Part shown: one piece after another, positions 33,283 through 40,892 of the stretch
How positions within the stretch are numbered: position 1 is the stretch's first letter
How the letters are laid out: the number at the start of each line of letters is the position of its first letter
DNA from: TMED14 sp041158165
GTDB taxonomy: Bacteria > Bacteroidota > Bacteroidia > Flavobacteriales > Schleiferiaceae
Direction: 5' to 3'
NCBI GenBank assembly: GCA_041158165.1
Contig: JBEBBW010000007.1
Location: forward strand, 1 to 56,901
DNA: 56,901 nucleotides
The notes under the pieces: model-generated
The model's database searches: none
Seen by the model: the letters and a program-made list of their open reading frames with translations, nothing else
Told to the model about the DNA's origin: nothing
Program-made: the position numbers and the translations under genes

Positions 33283-34392
33283 ATGAAGTTGAACGAATTC
33301 GTGCGGTGGCTTGAGGCTCGGGCCCCACTGGCGCTCCAGGAGTCTTGGGATAATTGCGGACTGCTCGTGGGAGACCGCGACCAGGAGGTCACGGGGGTGC
33401 TCTGCTGTTTGGACGCCGACGAAACGGTGATTACGGAAGCTGTCCGCCGCGGCTGCAATGTGGTTCTTAGCCACCATCCGTTGGTTTTTAAGGGCTTAAA
33501 ACGGCTAACGGGTAGCCATGCAGTTGAACGCAGTGTGGCGCTAGCCATCAAGCAGGGGGTCGCACTGTATGCCGGCCATACCAACTGGGATCAAATTCAT
33601 GGCGGCGTGAGTTTTTCGCTCGCGAACCGATTGGGGCTGCGCGAGGTTCAGGTGCTAGCGCCACGGAACCAATCCCTACTGAATTTTGTGGTCTACGTGC
33701 CGGAGTCGCACGCTTCGGCCGTTGCTGACGCGGCGTTCACCGCTGGAGCTGGTCGGGTTGGCTCGTACGATGAGTGCCATTTCGCCTCGGACGGCCTAGG
33801 GAGTTATCGGCCTCTTGAGGGGGCCAAACCGTTTAGTGGGGAAGTTGGCCGTCGGTCGGTCGCCGCGGAACAGCGGCTGGAGTTTGTGGTGCCTGTGACG
33901 CTGCGCGCAGCGGTGCATCAAGCCGTTTGCCGTGCGCACCCCTATGAGGTTGTGGCGCATTCGTGGATTGCCCTTGAGAATTCCTGGCCCGATGCGGGCT
34001 ATGGGGCCGTTGGACTGCTGCCAAGTCCCGTCGCGCTGAGTGATTTTCTCGAGCAGTGTGCCAAAGCCCTTGGGTGCGAAGCTATTAAATACAGCACCTC
34101 AGATCGTTCTAAGTTGGTTCGTCGCGTTGCCGTTTGTGGCGGGTCTGGGGCGGACTTTGTCGGGGCGGCGTCCGCGGCGAATGCCGACGTGTACGTAACT
34201 GGAGACCTGAAGTACCACGGATTTCAGGATCCGCCCGGAGGCATGACCTTAGTCGATGTGGGGCATGGAGAAAGTGAATGGCCCTTTGTTCACGATTGGG
34301 CCGAGGCTATTCGCTCAGAATTTGTTACTTTTGCAGTCCTAATTTCGGAGTCGGACAACCGCCCCGTTCGTACATACCACCACCATGGCTAA
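33283..34392 (+). CDS. Nif3-like dinuclear metal centre protein (YqfO/YbgI family)
   Basis: This 369-residue protein belongs to the widespread Nif3/DUF34 family of hexameric proteins with two metal ions per subunit; they are often mis-named GTP cyclohydrolase I type 2 and their true reaction is unsettled. The family features are ESWDNCGLLVGD near the start, the metal-binding LSHHPLVFKGLK, AGHTNWDQIHGGVS, and near the end YVTGDLKYH and DVGHGESE. A middle insert (about residues 125-225) corresponds to the PII-like domain of the long YqfO form. The last residues (FAVLISESDNRPV) match family ends. Its 3' end overlaps the next gene by 8 bases and contains that gene's promoter box. Confidence 0.93.
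   Translation: MKLNEFVRWLEARAPLALQESWDNCGLLVGDRDQEVTGVLCCLDADETVITEAVRRGCNVVLSHHPLVFKGLKRLTGSHAVERSVALAIKQGVALYAGHTNWDQIHGGVSFSLANRLGLREVQVLAPRNQSLLNFVVYVPESHASAVADAAFTAGAGRVGSYDECHFASDGLGSYRPLEGAKPFSGEVGRRSVAAEQRLEFVVPVTLRAAVHQAVCRAHPYEVVAHSWIALENSWPDAGYGAVGLLPSPVALSDFLEQCAKALGCEAIKYSTSDRSKLVRRVAVCGGSGADFVGAASAANADVYVTGDLKYHGFQDPPGGMTLVDVGHGESEWPFVHDWAEAIRSEFVTFAVLISESDNRPVRTYHHHG
34326..34333 (+). promoter_or_regulatory. -7 box inside the 3' end of the Nif3-family gene
   Basis: TACTTTTG followed by CAGTCCT matches the extended promoter pattern of this window. It lies 51 bases before the start of the coiled-coil gene and gives it a promoter of its own. Confidence 0.55.
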
Positions 34393-35191
34393 AAAGTCAC
34401 CTGCATCAAACGCTGCGACCACCTCAGTAGAGGACAAACTTCGCGCGCTGTACAGCTTGCAAATTGTCGATCGCCGCATCGACGAAATCCGCAGCCTTCG
34501 TGGCGAGCTTCCCCTCGAAGTGGAAGACCTTGAAGACGAAATTGCCGGGCTTGAAACGCGCTTTGCCAAGGTGAACGACGACATCAACCAGGCTAAGACA
34601 GAAATCAAGGGCCACAAGCTCATGATCAAAAACTGCCAGGAAAAGATTGCCAAGTACGAAGAGCAGCAGAAGAACGTTCGCAACAACCGCGAATTCGACG
34701 CGATTGCCAAGGAAATTGAATTCCAAGAGCTTGAGATTCAACTAGCCGAGAAGCACATTCGCGAGTTCGAAGCTTCGCTTGAGAATAAGACGACTGCGTT
34801 GAATTCGGTCGAAGCAAAACTTACGGAGCGCAAGAGCCACCTGGAGTTTAAAAAGAACGAATTGGACAGCATTATTGCCGAAACCCAGCGTGAAGAAGAG
34901 TTGCTGCTGGCGAAGAGCGAAACGCTTTCAGCTGTTGTTGGCGATGACCGCCTCTTGGGTGCCTACCGCCGCATTCGCGGTAAAGTTCGCAACGGCTTGG
35001 CAGTAGTAAGTATTGAGCGTGGCGCATCAGCTGGCTCATTCTTCACCATTCCTCCGCAGCGTCAGATGGAAATTGCGCAGCGCAAGAAAATTACTATTGA
35101 CGAGCACTCTGGTCGTATTCTGGTTGATCCGCTGCTCGCTCAAGAGGAGGAGCAAAAAATGGCTCAGGAACTGGCGACCATTCTCGGTTAA
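34385..35191 (+). CDS. Coiled-coil protein of the C4 zinc-ribbon family with the cysteines lost
   Basis: This 268-residue protein has a long coiled coil (about residues 15-190, rich in Glu/Lys/Leu) and a C-terminal module that aligns with the C4-type zinc ribbon of a family usually annotated as possible nucleic-acid-binding. The typical module reads CGGC, then IPPQRQ, then CEHCGRILVDP. Here the first pair is SAGSF and the second is DEHSGRILVDP, so all four ligand cysteines are replaced by Ser or Asp while IPPQRQ and GRILVDP are kept. The domain can therefore no longer bind zinc in the usual way but is still under constraint. The family's role is uncertain. In this window the gene follows the Nif3-family gene with an 8-base overlap, a common pairing in Flavobacteriia as I recall. 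Confidence 0.88.
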   Translation: MAKKSPASNAATTSVEDKLRALYSLQIVDRRIDEIRSLRGELPLEVEDLEDEIAGLETRFAKVNDDINQAKTEIKGHKLMIKNCQEKIAKYEEQQKNVRNNREFDAIAKEIEFQELEIQLAEKHIREFEASLENKTTALNSVEAKLTERKSHLEFKKNELDSIIAETQREEELLLAKSETLSAVVGDDRLLGAYRRIRGKVRNGLAVVSIERGASAGSFFTIPPQRQMEIAQRKKITIDEHSGRILVDPLLAQEEEQKMAQELATILG

Positions 35192-35214
35192 TCGTTCACC
35201 TGGCACCAAAAGAG

Positions 35215-35240
35215 AAAAGCCCGCGTCAGCGGGCTTTTTT
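35215..35240. terminator. Bidirectional terminator between convergent genes
   Basis: A perfect 10-bp stem AAAAGCCCGC/GCGGGCTTTT with a GTCA loop has A and T runs on its two sides, so it can end transcription from both directions. Confidence 0.93.
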
Positions 35241-35261
35241 ATTGGGTGAATTTTCGCGCCG

Positions 35262-36023
35262 TTATGCCTTGCGAACCACAAAAAGGGGTTCGCCGACGGG
35301 AAGGCGGTAGCGTGCGTATTCTTCTGCCGGGATGCGGTCGGCAAGGTCGATGCGCGCTACCTCGAAACCGGCGGCGCGCATGCGGTCAGCGTAGTCCTCA
35401 CCGTACATGCGCACATGGTCGTATTGGCCAAAGCGGCGTTCCCGTTCGCGCGGATCCGTTAGGGTAGGGTCTTCGTCGGTGGTCGGGCGCCCAGGAATCC
35501 AAGGGATTTGGAAGATGCCCCAGCCGCCGGGTTTCATGACGCGGTACAGCTCCCGAAGGCACTGCGCGTCGTCGGTGACGTGTTCCAGTACGTGGTTGCA
35601 GAGAACTACGTCAAAACGGTTGTCCTCGAGCGGAATATGGTGCAAGTCAAAGTGCAGGTCAGCCAGGGGCGATTCGATGTCGCCCGTGAGCACCTTAAGG
35701 TGCTTGAGCGCTTTAAATCGATGGTAAAAGCACTGTTCTGGGGCAATATGCAGAAGTTCGCCCGGCTTGGTAAAAAAGTCGCTGTAGTTTTTCAGGTACA
35801 GCCACAGCAGGCGGTGGCGTTCCAGCGAGTGGGTACCTGGCGCAAGGACCTCGGGCCGAATGGCTCCGCCGTAGCCGTACGGAAAAAAGAGCCGGTAGGA
35901 ACGTCCGTCAATTGGATCAGTGTATTTATTGCCAGCGTAGAGTAGGGGAGCCAGCCACCGGAGCGGTGCGCTCAACCGAATTAGCCAGGGGCGGGGAATC
36001 CAACGGAGTGCGAGGCGAATCAT
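35262..36023 (-). CDS. Class I SAM-dependent methyltransferase
   Basis: This 253-residue protein has a Rossmann-type methyltransferase core: motif I variant LLHIAPEQ (about residue 90), an acidic GDIESPLAD after the second strand, and VVLCNHVLEHVTDD followed by LYRVMKPGGWGIFQIP. The N-terminal part has a hydrophobic or amphipathic stretch and GYGGAIRPEVLAPGTHSLER HRLLWLYL. In some relatives of this group, as I remember them, paired cysteines (a zinc site) precede SLERHRL; here none are present. The substrate is unknown. It is the last gene of a long minus-strand run and overlaps map by four bases (ATGA), so the two are translationally coupled. Confidence 0.85.
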   Translation of the reverse strand: MIRLALRWIPRPWLIRLSAPLRWLAPLLYAGNKYTDPIDGRSYRLFFPYGYGGAIRPEVLAPGTHSLERHRLLWLYLKNYSDFFTKPGELLHIAPEQCFYHRFKALKHLKVLTGDIESPLADLHFDLHHIPLEDNRFDVVLCNHVLEHVTDDAQCLRELYRVMKPGGWGIFQIPWIPGRPTTDEDPTLTDPRERERRFGQYDHVRMYGEDYADRMRAAGFEVARIDLADRIPAEEYARYRLPVGEPLFVVRKA

Positions 36024-36817
36024 GCGAACACCGGGTCGTTTTTGGGAAGGCCCAGGGCTTCGTAAATGTAGTCGAAAGTCGATAGCACCACGGGGCGACC
36101 GTCGACCAGAGCGACGTCGTGTTCGAAGTGCGCTGATGGCTTGCTGTCGCCTGTGACGATGCTCCAGCCGTCTTTGAGCTGGCGCACGCGGTGCGTCCCC
36201 ATGTTGATCATGGGTTCGATGGCCAGCACCATGCCGTCTTGCAGCAGTTTGCCGGTGCCGCGCTTTCCGTAGTTGGGAACCTGTGGGTCTTCGTGCAGCT
36301 TTCGGCCAAGGCCATGGCCAACGAGTTCGCGCACGACGCCGTAGCCCTCGCGCTCACAGTGCTTTTGGATGGCATGGCCAATGTCGCCTACGCGGTTGCC
36401 GCGGCGCATCGCGTCAATACCTACGTAGAGCGAAGCTTTTGTGACCTCGAGCAGCTTGCGGGTTTCAGGGGCCACTTCGCCTACCTCAAACGTGTAGGCA
36501 TGGTCACCGTAGAAGTCGTTCATCAGTACCCCGCAGTCCACTGAAATAATGTCGCCGTCTTCTAAGGGCTGGTCACTGGGAATACCGTGGACTACCTGCT
36601 CGTTGCGCGACATGCACAAACTATTGGGAAAACCATACATGCCCAAAAAGGCGGGAATGCCGCCATGGTCGCGAATGTACTGTTCCGCTAAACGATCCAG
36701 CTGCAGCGAGCTTACGCCGGGCTTAATCTCAGCGGCAAGCATGCCTAGGGTGCGGGATACGAGTTGGGCCGACTCGCGCATCAGGGCAATTTCGTCGGCA
36801 GACTTGAGCTCAATCAT
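36020..36817 (-). CDS. map: Methionine aminopeptidase, type I
   Basis: MetAP removes the initiator methionine from new proteins. With the start at ATG 36817 the protein has 265 residues, normal for type Ia. The five metal ligands are in their usual motifs: the two Asp in SVDCGVLMNDFYGDHAYTF, the His in GHGLGRKLHEDP, and the two Glu in AIEPMINMG and HFEHDVALV. The frame remains open upstream by 91 codons, but that part overlaps gpmI and is not conserved. The start overlaps the gpmI stop by four bases (ATGA). Confidence 0.97.
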   Translation of the reverse strand: MIELKSADEIALMRESAQLVSRTLGMLAAEIKPGVSSLQLDRLAEQYIRDHGGIPAFLGMYGFPNSLCMSRNEQVVHGIPSDQPLEDGDIISVDCGVLMNDFYGDHAYTFEVGEVAPETRKLLEVTKASLYVGIDAMRRGNRVGDIGHAIQKHCEREGYGVVRELVGHGLGRKLHEDPQVPNYGKRGTGKLLQDGMVLAIEPMINMGTHRVRQLKDGWSIVTGDSKPSAHFEHDVALVDGRPVVLSTFDYIYEALGLPKNDPVFA

Positions 36818-38331
36818 CGGCGAAGTAGGCTTTGGCCGGTCATCGCGGCGGGTTGCGGAACGTTCATCCACTCTAAAATAGTCGGAGCTACGTCGCCAAG
36901 CACCCCGTTGGCTAGCGTAAGTCCGTCGGTGGATTCGTTTGTCACGAGAAAGAAGGGTACAGGCCGCGTCGTGTGGGCCGTATGGGGGCTGCCGTCGGGG
37001 TTGCGCATGCAGTCGGCGTTCCCGTGGTCCGCCAAAATGAAAAAGCTGTATCCGTGGTTGAGGCCAGCCTCCACCACGGCTTGGGCGCACTGGTCCACTG
37101 TTTCGCAGGCCTTGATGGCCGCCTCAAGCACACCGGTGTGTCCGACCATGTCGGGGTTGGCGAAGTTCAAGCACACAAAGTCGGCAATGCCGTTGACCAG
37201 TTCGGGAATGAGGGCGTCTCGCAGTTCGTAGGCACTCATTTCTGGCTGTAGATCATAGGTGGCCACTTTCGGAGACGCGCGGAGGATGCGTGATTCGCCC
37301 ACAAAGGGTTCTTCGCGGCCACCCGAAAAGAAAAACGTCACGTGGGGGTACTTCTCGGTTTCGGCGATGCGAATTTGGGTTTTGCCCGCACGCTCAAGGA
37401 CTTCGCCCATCGTGTCGGCAAGGTTGTCTTTTTCGAAGACCACCTTGATGCCCTTGAAGCTCGCGTCGTAGCGCGTTAACGTGACGTAGTGGAGGTCAGG
37501 CACGGGCTTCATGGCTTCGGCGTCCAGTCCACCTTGACTTAGGGCCTGGGTGAGTTCGCGCCCGCGGTCTGTACGGTAGTTAAAGAAGAATACAGCGTCT
37601 CCGGGCTGAATGCGGCCGTCTGGGGCAAGTACGTGGGGAAGCAGGAACTCGTCGGTCGTTCCTTGGGCGTAGGAGGCACTCAGGGCTTCTTGGCCGGTCC
37701 CGGACCATGCGGTGCCAATACCCTGAACAAGGGCATCGTAGGCGATTTTAACGCGTTCCCAACGCTTATCGCGGTCCATGGCGTAGTAGCGCCCCGTGAG
37801 CGTAGCAAGTTGACCGATGGTTTGCGCCATGTGCGCCTCGAGGTCGCCAAGGAAACCAGCACCGCTTTGGGGGTCGGTGTCTCGACCGTCCGTGAAGGCG
37901 TGTACGAACACGTTGTCCGCTCCGGCGGCAGAAAGTTCGGTAAGAATGCCCTTGAGGTGGGCAATGTGGCTGTGCACGCCGCCGTCGCTGACCAACCCAA
38001 GCAGGTGGATGCGCTGGCCGGCCGCACCGCGCTGGGCCAGGTCAGCAAATACGGGATTTTGGGCAAACTCGCCGTTTTCGAGGGCTACGTCAATGCGAAC
38101 GAGGTCTTGGTACACAATCCGCCCCGCCCCAAGGTTCATATGGCCAACCTCAGAATTGCCCATTTGGCCGTCGGGAAGGCCGACTGCGCGCCCACTGGCT
38201 TCGAGTTGGCTGAACGGGTAGCGGGCCCGAAGGCTGTCGTAAAATGGGGTGGAGCCGAGGTCAATGGCCGATACCGAAGGGTCGGCGGGAAGACCCCATC
38301 CGTCGAGAATAATTAAAACTGCTTTGCGCAC
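36814..38331 (-). CDS. gpmI: 2,3-bisphosphoglycerate-independent phosphoglycerate mutase
   Basis: GpmI interconverts 3- and 2-phosphoglycerate using two manganese ions. The 505-residue protein (usual 505-515) starts with VRKAVLIILDGWGL, where the Asp binds metal, has the catalytic serine in GNSEVGHMNLGAGR, and ends with the metal-binding FILADHGNADCM and PHTAHTTRPVPF. The start is a GTG at 38331: the family's N-terminus begins just there, and a promoter box ends only four bases before it. A longer ORF would run into pepE. The next step enzyme, enolase, is encoded in the same window but on the other strand. Confidence 0.95.
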   Translation of the reverse strand: MRKAVLIILDGWGLPADPSVSAIDLGSTPFYDSLRARYPFSQLEASGRAVGLPDGQMGNSEVGHMNLGAGRIVYQDLVRIDVALENGEFAQNPVFADLAQRGAAGQRIHLLGLVSDGGVHSHIAHLKGILTELSAAGADNVFVHAFTDGRDTDPQSGAGFLGDLEAHMAQTIGQLATLTGRYYAMDRDKRWERVKIAYDALVQGIGTAWSGTGQEALSASYAQGTTDEFLLPHVLAPDGRIQPGDAVFFFNYRTDRGRELTQALSQGGLDAEAMKPVPDLHYVTLTRYDASFKGIKVVFEKDNLADTMGEVLERAGKTQIRIAETEKYPHVTFFFSGGREEPFVGESRILRASPKVATYDLQPEMSAYELRDALIPELVNGIADFVCLNFANPDMVGHTGVLEAAIKACETVDQCAQAVVEAGLNHGYSFFILADHGNADCMRNPDGSPHTAHTTRPVPFFLVTNESTDGLTLANGVLGDVAPTILEWMNVPQPAAMTGQSLLRR

Positions 38332-38335
38332 CCCG

Positions 38336-38343
38336 CAAAGGTA
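38336..38343 (-). promoter_or_regulatory. -7 box of gpmI in a 19-base gap
   Basis: TACCTTTG (minus strand) matches the TAnnTTTG consensus and lies between the pepE stop and the GTG start of gpmI, four bases before that start. It implies gpmI-map-methyltransferase can be transcribed separately with a leaderless mRNA. Confidence 0.6.
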
Positions 38344-38350
38344 GGAATTT

Positions 38351-39043
38351 CTAGACGCGCAGTGGTCCTGGATTGCACTCCGTGGCGGGCTGTCCTGCAC
38401 GAAAAATCCGGGCTGAATGGGGACCGTTAAGGGTATGCTCCGTGCCGTTCGATGTGATCCAGCTTCCTTCGCGAAGGCCTACGACCGGTTGGGGATTGAA
38501 CGCGTGGAATTCGGTAATGCGCTGTTCACGGGTTTCGCCCATGTGGGTACTGCCCTCCGGCGTGTCGAGGTAGTGTGGGTTCAGGTTGAACGGGAGCCAG
38601 CCCATAGCCTGAAGCGTAGGTACCTCGACGACCGGCATGTCGTTGGTTGTGCCGATGCTCAGGCCGGCGATGTTGATGCCTGCACTGCTGCCCATGTAGG
38701 GGGTTCCGCTGCGCACACTGGCGTCAAGCAAGGATTCAAGCCCCGTTTCGCGCAGGCTGCGGCGAAGTACAAATGTGTTGCCGCCTCCGATAAACCAGCC
38801 CTCCGCGGCTTCGGCAGCTTGGGCGACCGAAGCGAATTCATGCACCCCCTTGACGGTGATGCCGGCCTCCGCCATAACCGACTTGGGGCGCGCGGTGTAG
38901 TCATCCCAGGTCATGCCCCCGGGGCGCGCATAGGGAACGAAAACCACGAGTCGTCCCGCAAAGTGAGCGGCCCATTGTTCGCGCAAGTAGATTAAGTAGG
39001 GCGCACCGTGTACGGTCGACGTGGACGCCAGGAGGAGCTTCAT
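38351..39043 (-). CDS. pepE: Dipeptidase E (aspartyl dipeptidase, peptidase S51)
   Basis: PepE is a cytoplasmic serine peptidase that cuts dipeptides with N-terminal aspartate. The 230-residue protein shows the family landmarks: MKLLLASTSTVHG, FVPYARP, WFIGGGNTF, the nucleophile serine in GSSAGINIA, and LPFNLNPHYLD with the catalytic His. Length matches the usual 229. Its ATG overlaps the stop of the BNR propeller gene by four bases. Confidence 0.92.
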   Translation of the reverse strand: MKLLLASTSTVHGAPYLIYLREQWAAHFAGRLVVFVPYARPGGMTWDDYTARPKSVMAEAGITVKGVHEFASVAQAAEAAEGWFIGGGNTFVLRRSLRETGLESLLDASVRSGTPYMGSSAGINIAGLSIGTTNDMPVVEVPTLQAMGWLPFNLNPHYLDTPEGSTHMGETREQRITEFHAFNPQPVVGLREGSWITSNGTEHTLNGPHSARIFRAGQPATECNPGPLRV

Positions 39044-40368
39044 TTCTTTCGGCGCTTGGCGGGTTGGGGCTCGGCTTGGGCGGGCAGGGCGTCCTTGGCT
39101 GGGTCCGCAAAGCGTCCGTACACCAATTCATTTACGCCGTCGCGCTGCTCGGTCCACACCGCATGGACTTCTCCGTTGCGTGCGGCGATGCCCGAATAGT
39201 CACCAAAAAAGCGGCGTGGAGTTGGGGTAAATGGGGTGCTCAGCGGAGTGGCGGTCCAGGTCTTGCCGCCGTCGTCGGACCGGTGTGCCCAGGCCTGGGT
39301 GCGAAGGGATTCCGTTTGGCCGTAGGCAATGACGTGAAGGGCGCCCGTACTCTGGTCGACGGCAAACCACGGCATGAAGTGGTGTGCGATGCTGTCGGGA
39401 ACCGGAAGGCGCTTGCTCGGTGACCAGTTTTCGCCGCGGTCCAGCGAACGGGCGTGGCTGACCCAAGAGCCGGTACTGTCTTGCTCGCCAAAAACTAAAT
39501 GCCAGGTGCCGTCGGGGGCAAAGTACGAAACGGGCATTCCGTTGGCTCGGCCCAAGGCCGGAATTTCGTGGGCCCATCCTCCGCGCTGCAGCGCGATGGG
39601 TCGGTCGATGGGCATCCACGTGAGGGCGCCGTCGTCGTCAGAGCGGTTCATCCAAATGGTGTCGTTGTAGGACCACACTACGGCCACACCGCCGGTGGGG
39701 TCGACCACCGGAATCGCGCCTTCTGGCGTTTGGTCGCCGTCAAGGCAGTTGCCTTCTTCGTTCGAAACAGTAATCGCCGGAGTCCAGGTTGCGCCACGGT
39801 CGTAGGACTGGCTAAATCGAATGCGCGAGCGGAACTCCGGTTCCTTTTTTCCGTAGGCGTCAAATTCGGTCCACGAAACGTGCAGCGTTCCCGACGCGGG
39901 GTCAATGGCAATACCCTCCTTGTCTTGGTCTTTGGGCGGATTGTGCCCGATTCCCGCCCCGTCGGACCAGGTCTTGCCGCGGTCGTCGCTCCACTGAATC
40001 ACGATGCGGTCCAGCCAGGTTTCGCCAGCACGGCCTTTTCCGCTGGGGTCTGCGAGGTGCAAGTAGTACAGTCGGCCCTGCCGGTCGTGCGCCAAGATGG
40101 GGTCGCCGTACACGCCCATCGAAGAGGTGAGGCCTTGGTTGCGGACCCAGGCGTCGGGGGCGCCGTTGCGCGGATTGCGGTGAAGCTGGTTCAGGACGTT
40201 GCCGAGGTATACCCCTTGGCCGGTTGGATCAACGGCCACCGAGGGTTCACAGGCCCAATTCGTTGCGCCGTCAGCTTTGGTGATGGTCGTTACGGTCCAT
40301 TGGGCTTGGCCCCATGACGCGGTGCTGAGTGCCAGCGCAGCCAGTGCGGTGCTTAGTTTCGCTTCCAT
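39040..40368 (-). CDS. Secreted BNR/Asp-box beta-propeller (sialidase-like) protein
   Basis: This 442-residue protein has a signal peptide (ALAALALSTASWGQA) and at least four Asp-box repeats (SDDRGKTW, SYDRGATW, SLDRGENW, SDDGGKTW) spaced over a six-bladed-propeller-like region. The sialidase catalytic set (FRIP motif, arginine triad, Tyr) was not recognised, so a true exo-alpha-sialidase activity is doubtful; glycan or peptide binding is as likely. The end is short and basic (AKRRKK) without a T9SS sorting domain. Start ATG 40368 overlaps the DUF192 gene by 16 bases; a GTG two codons earlier is possible. Confidence 0.83.
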   Translation of the reverse strand: MEAKLSTALAALALSTASWGQAQWTVTTITKADGATNWACEPSVAVDPTGQGVYLGNVLNQLHRNPRNGAPDAWVRNQGLTSSMGVYGDPILAHDRQGRLYYLHLADPSGKGRAGETWLDRIVIQWSDDRGKTWSDGAGIGHNPPKDQDKEGIAIDPASGTLHVSWTEFDAYGKKEPEFRSRIRFSQSYDRGATWTPAITVSNEEGNCLDGDQTPEGAIPVVDPTGGVAVVWSYNDTIWMNRSDDDGALTWMPIDRPIALQRGGWAHEIPALGRANGMPVSYFAPDGTWHLVFGEQDSTGSWVSHARSLDRGENWSPSKRLPVPDSIAHHFMPWFAVDQSTGALHVIAYGQTESLRTQAWAHRSDDGGKTWTATPLSTPFTPTPRRFFGDYSGIAARNGEVHAVWTEQRDGVNELVYGRFADPAKDALPAQAEPQPAKRRKK

Positions 40369-40892
40369 ATCCACTTCATTCCAGGGATTATGCCGAGGGC
40401 CGCTGCGCGTCCTCCGGCGATTTCAAGTACGTACTTCGCCGGACCTTCTGAAGGCAGCGGCGTTTCGTTCATCGGTTGGGCGTTGGCTTGAATGCTCACC
40501 ACGGAACCTGCCTCACTGAGGTAAATGATGTCGAGCGGCACGTAGGTGTTGCGCATCCAAAAGCTCTGGTAGCGCTCTTCGGGCATGATGAAGAGCATGC
40601 CGGTGCCTTCGGGAGCGCTGCGGCGGAACATCATGCCCTGGGTGGTTTCTGCGGTGGTTTCAGCCAGTTCCAGTGCAAAGGCGGCTACCGTGTCGCCCGC
40701 GGGGGTTACGAATGCACCTTTTGCCTCTTCGGTGAAGGGGGGTTCATAGGATTCCGCGGGGGCCGGGGCGCTGCTCGATTGGGTGGGGCCCGCCACCGGA
40801 GTGAACCACGACATGATCACGGGGACGACGAGCCCGAGTAAGGCGAGGGCGAGCAAAACTCCGCCCACGCGCATGATGAGTCGACGGTTCAT
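40353..40892 (-). CDS. DUF192 family envelope protein
   Basis: This 179-residue protein has an N-terminal membrane anchor (about residues 8-30, VGGVLLALALLGLVVPVIMS) and a Pro/Ser-rich linker, then a DUF192 domain from about residue 65: the family hallmarks are TTQGMMFRRS, GMLFIMPEE, SFWMRNTYVPLDIIYL and a final YVLEIAGG. DUF192 proteins are small beta-barrel-like domains of unknown function found at the cell surface or periplasm. The start overlaps the lgt stop by four bases (ATGA). Confidence 0.92.
   Translation of the reverse strand: MNRRLIMRVGGVLLALALLGLVVPVIMSWFTPVAGPTQSSSAPAPAESYEPPFTEEAKGAFVTPAGDTVAAFALELAETTAETTQGMMFRRSAPEGTGMLFIMPEERYQSFWMRNTYVPLDIIYLSEAGSVVSIQANAQPMNETPLPSEGPAKYVLEIAGGRAAALGIIPGMKWIWKRN

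Noticed and set aside
36818..37090. Longer N-terminus for methionine aminopeptidase
   Set aside because: The extra 91 residues are antisense-frame reading of gpmI and lack conservation; the ATG overlapping the gpmI stop fits family length.
39040..40368. Functional exo-alpha-sialidase
   Set aside because: Asp boxes are clear but the FRIP motif and catalytic arginine/tyrosine set were not found, so only the fold is called.
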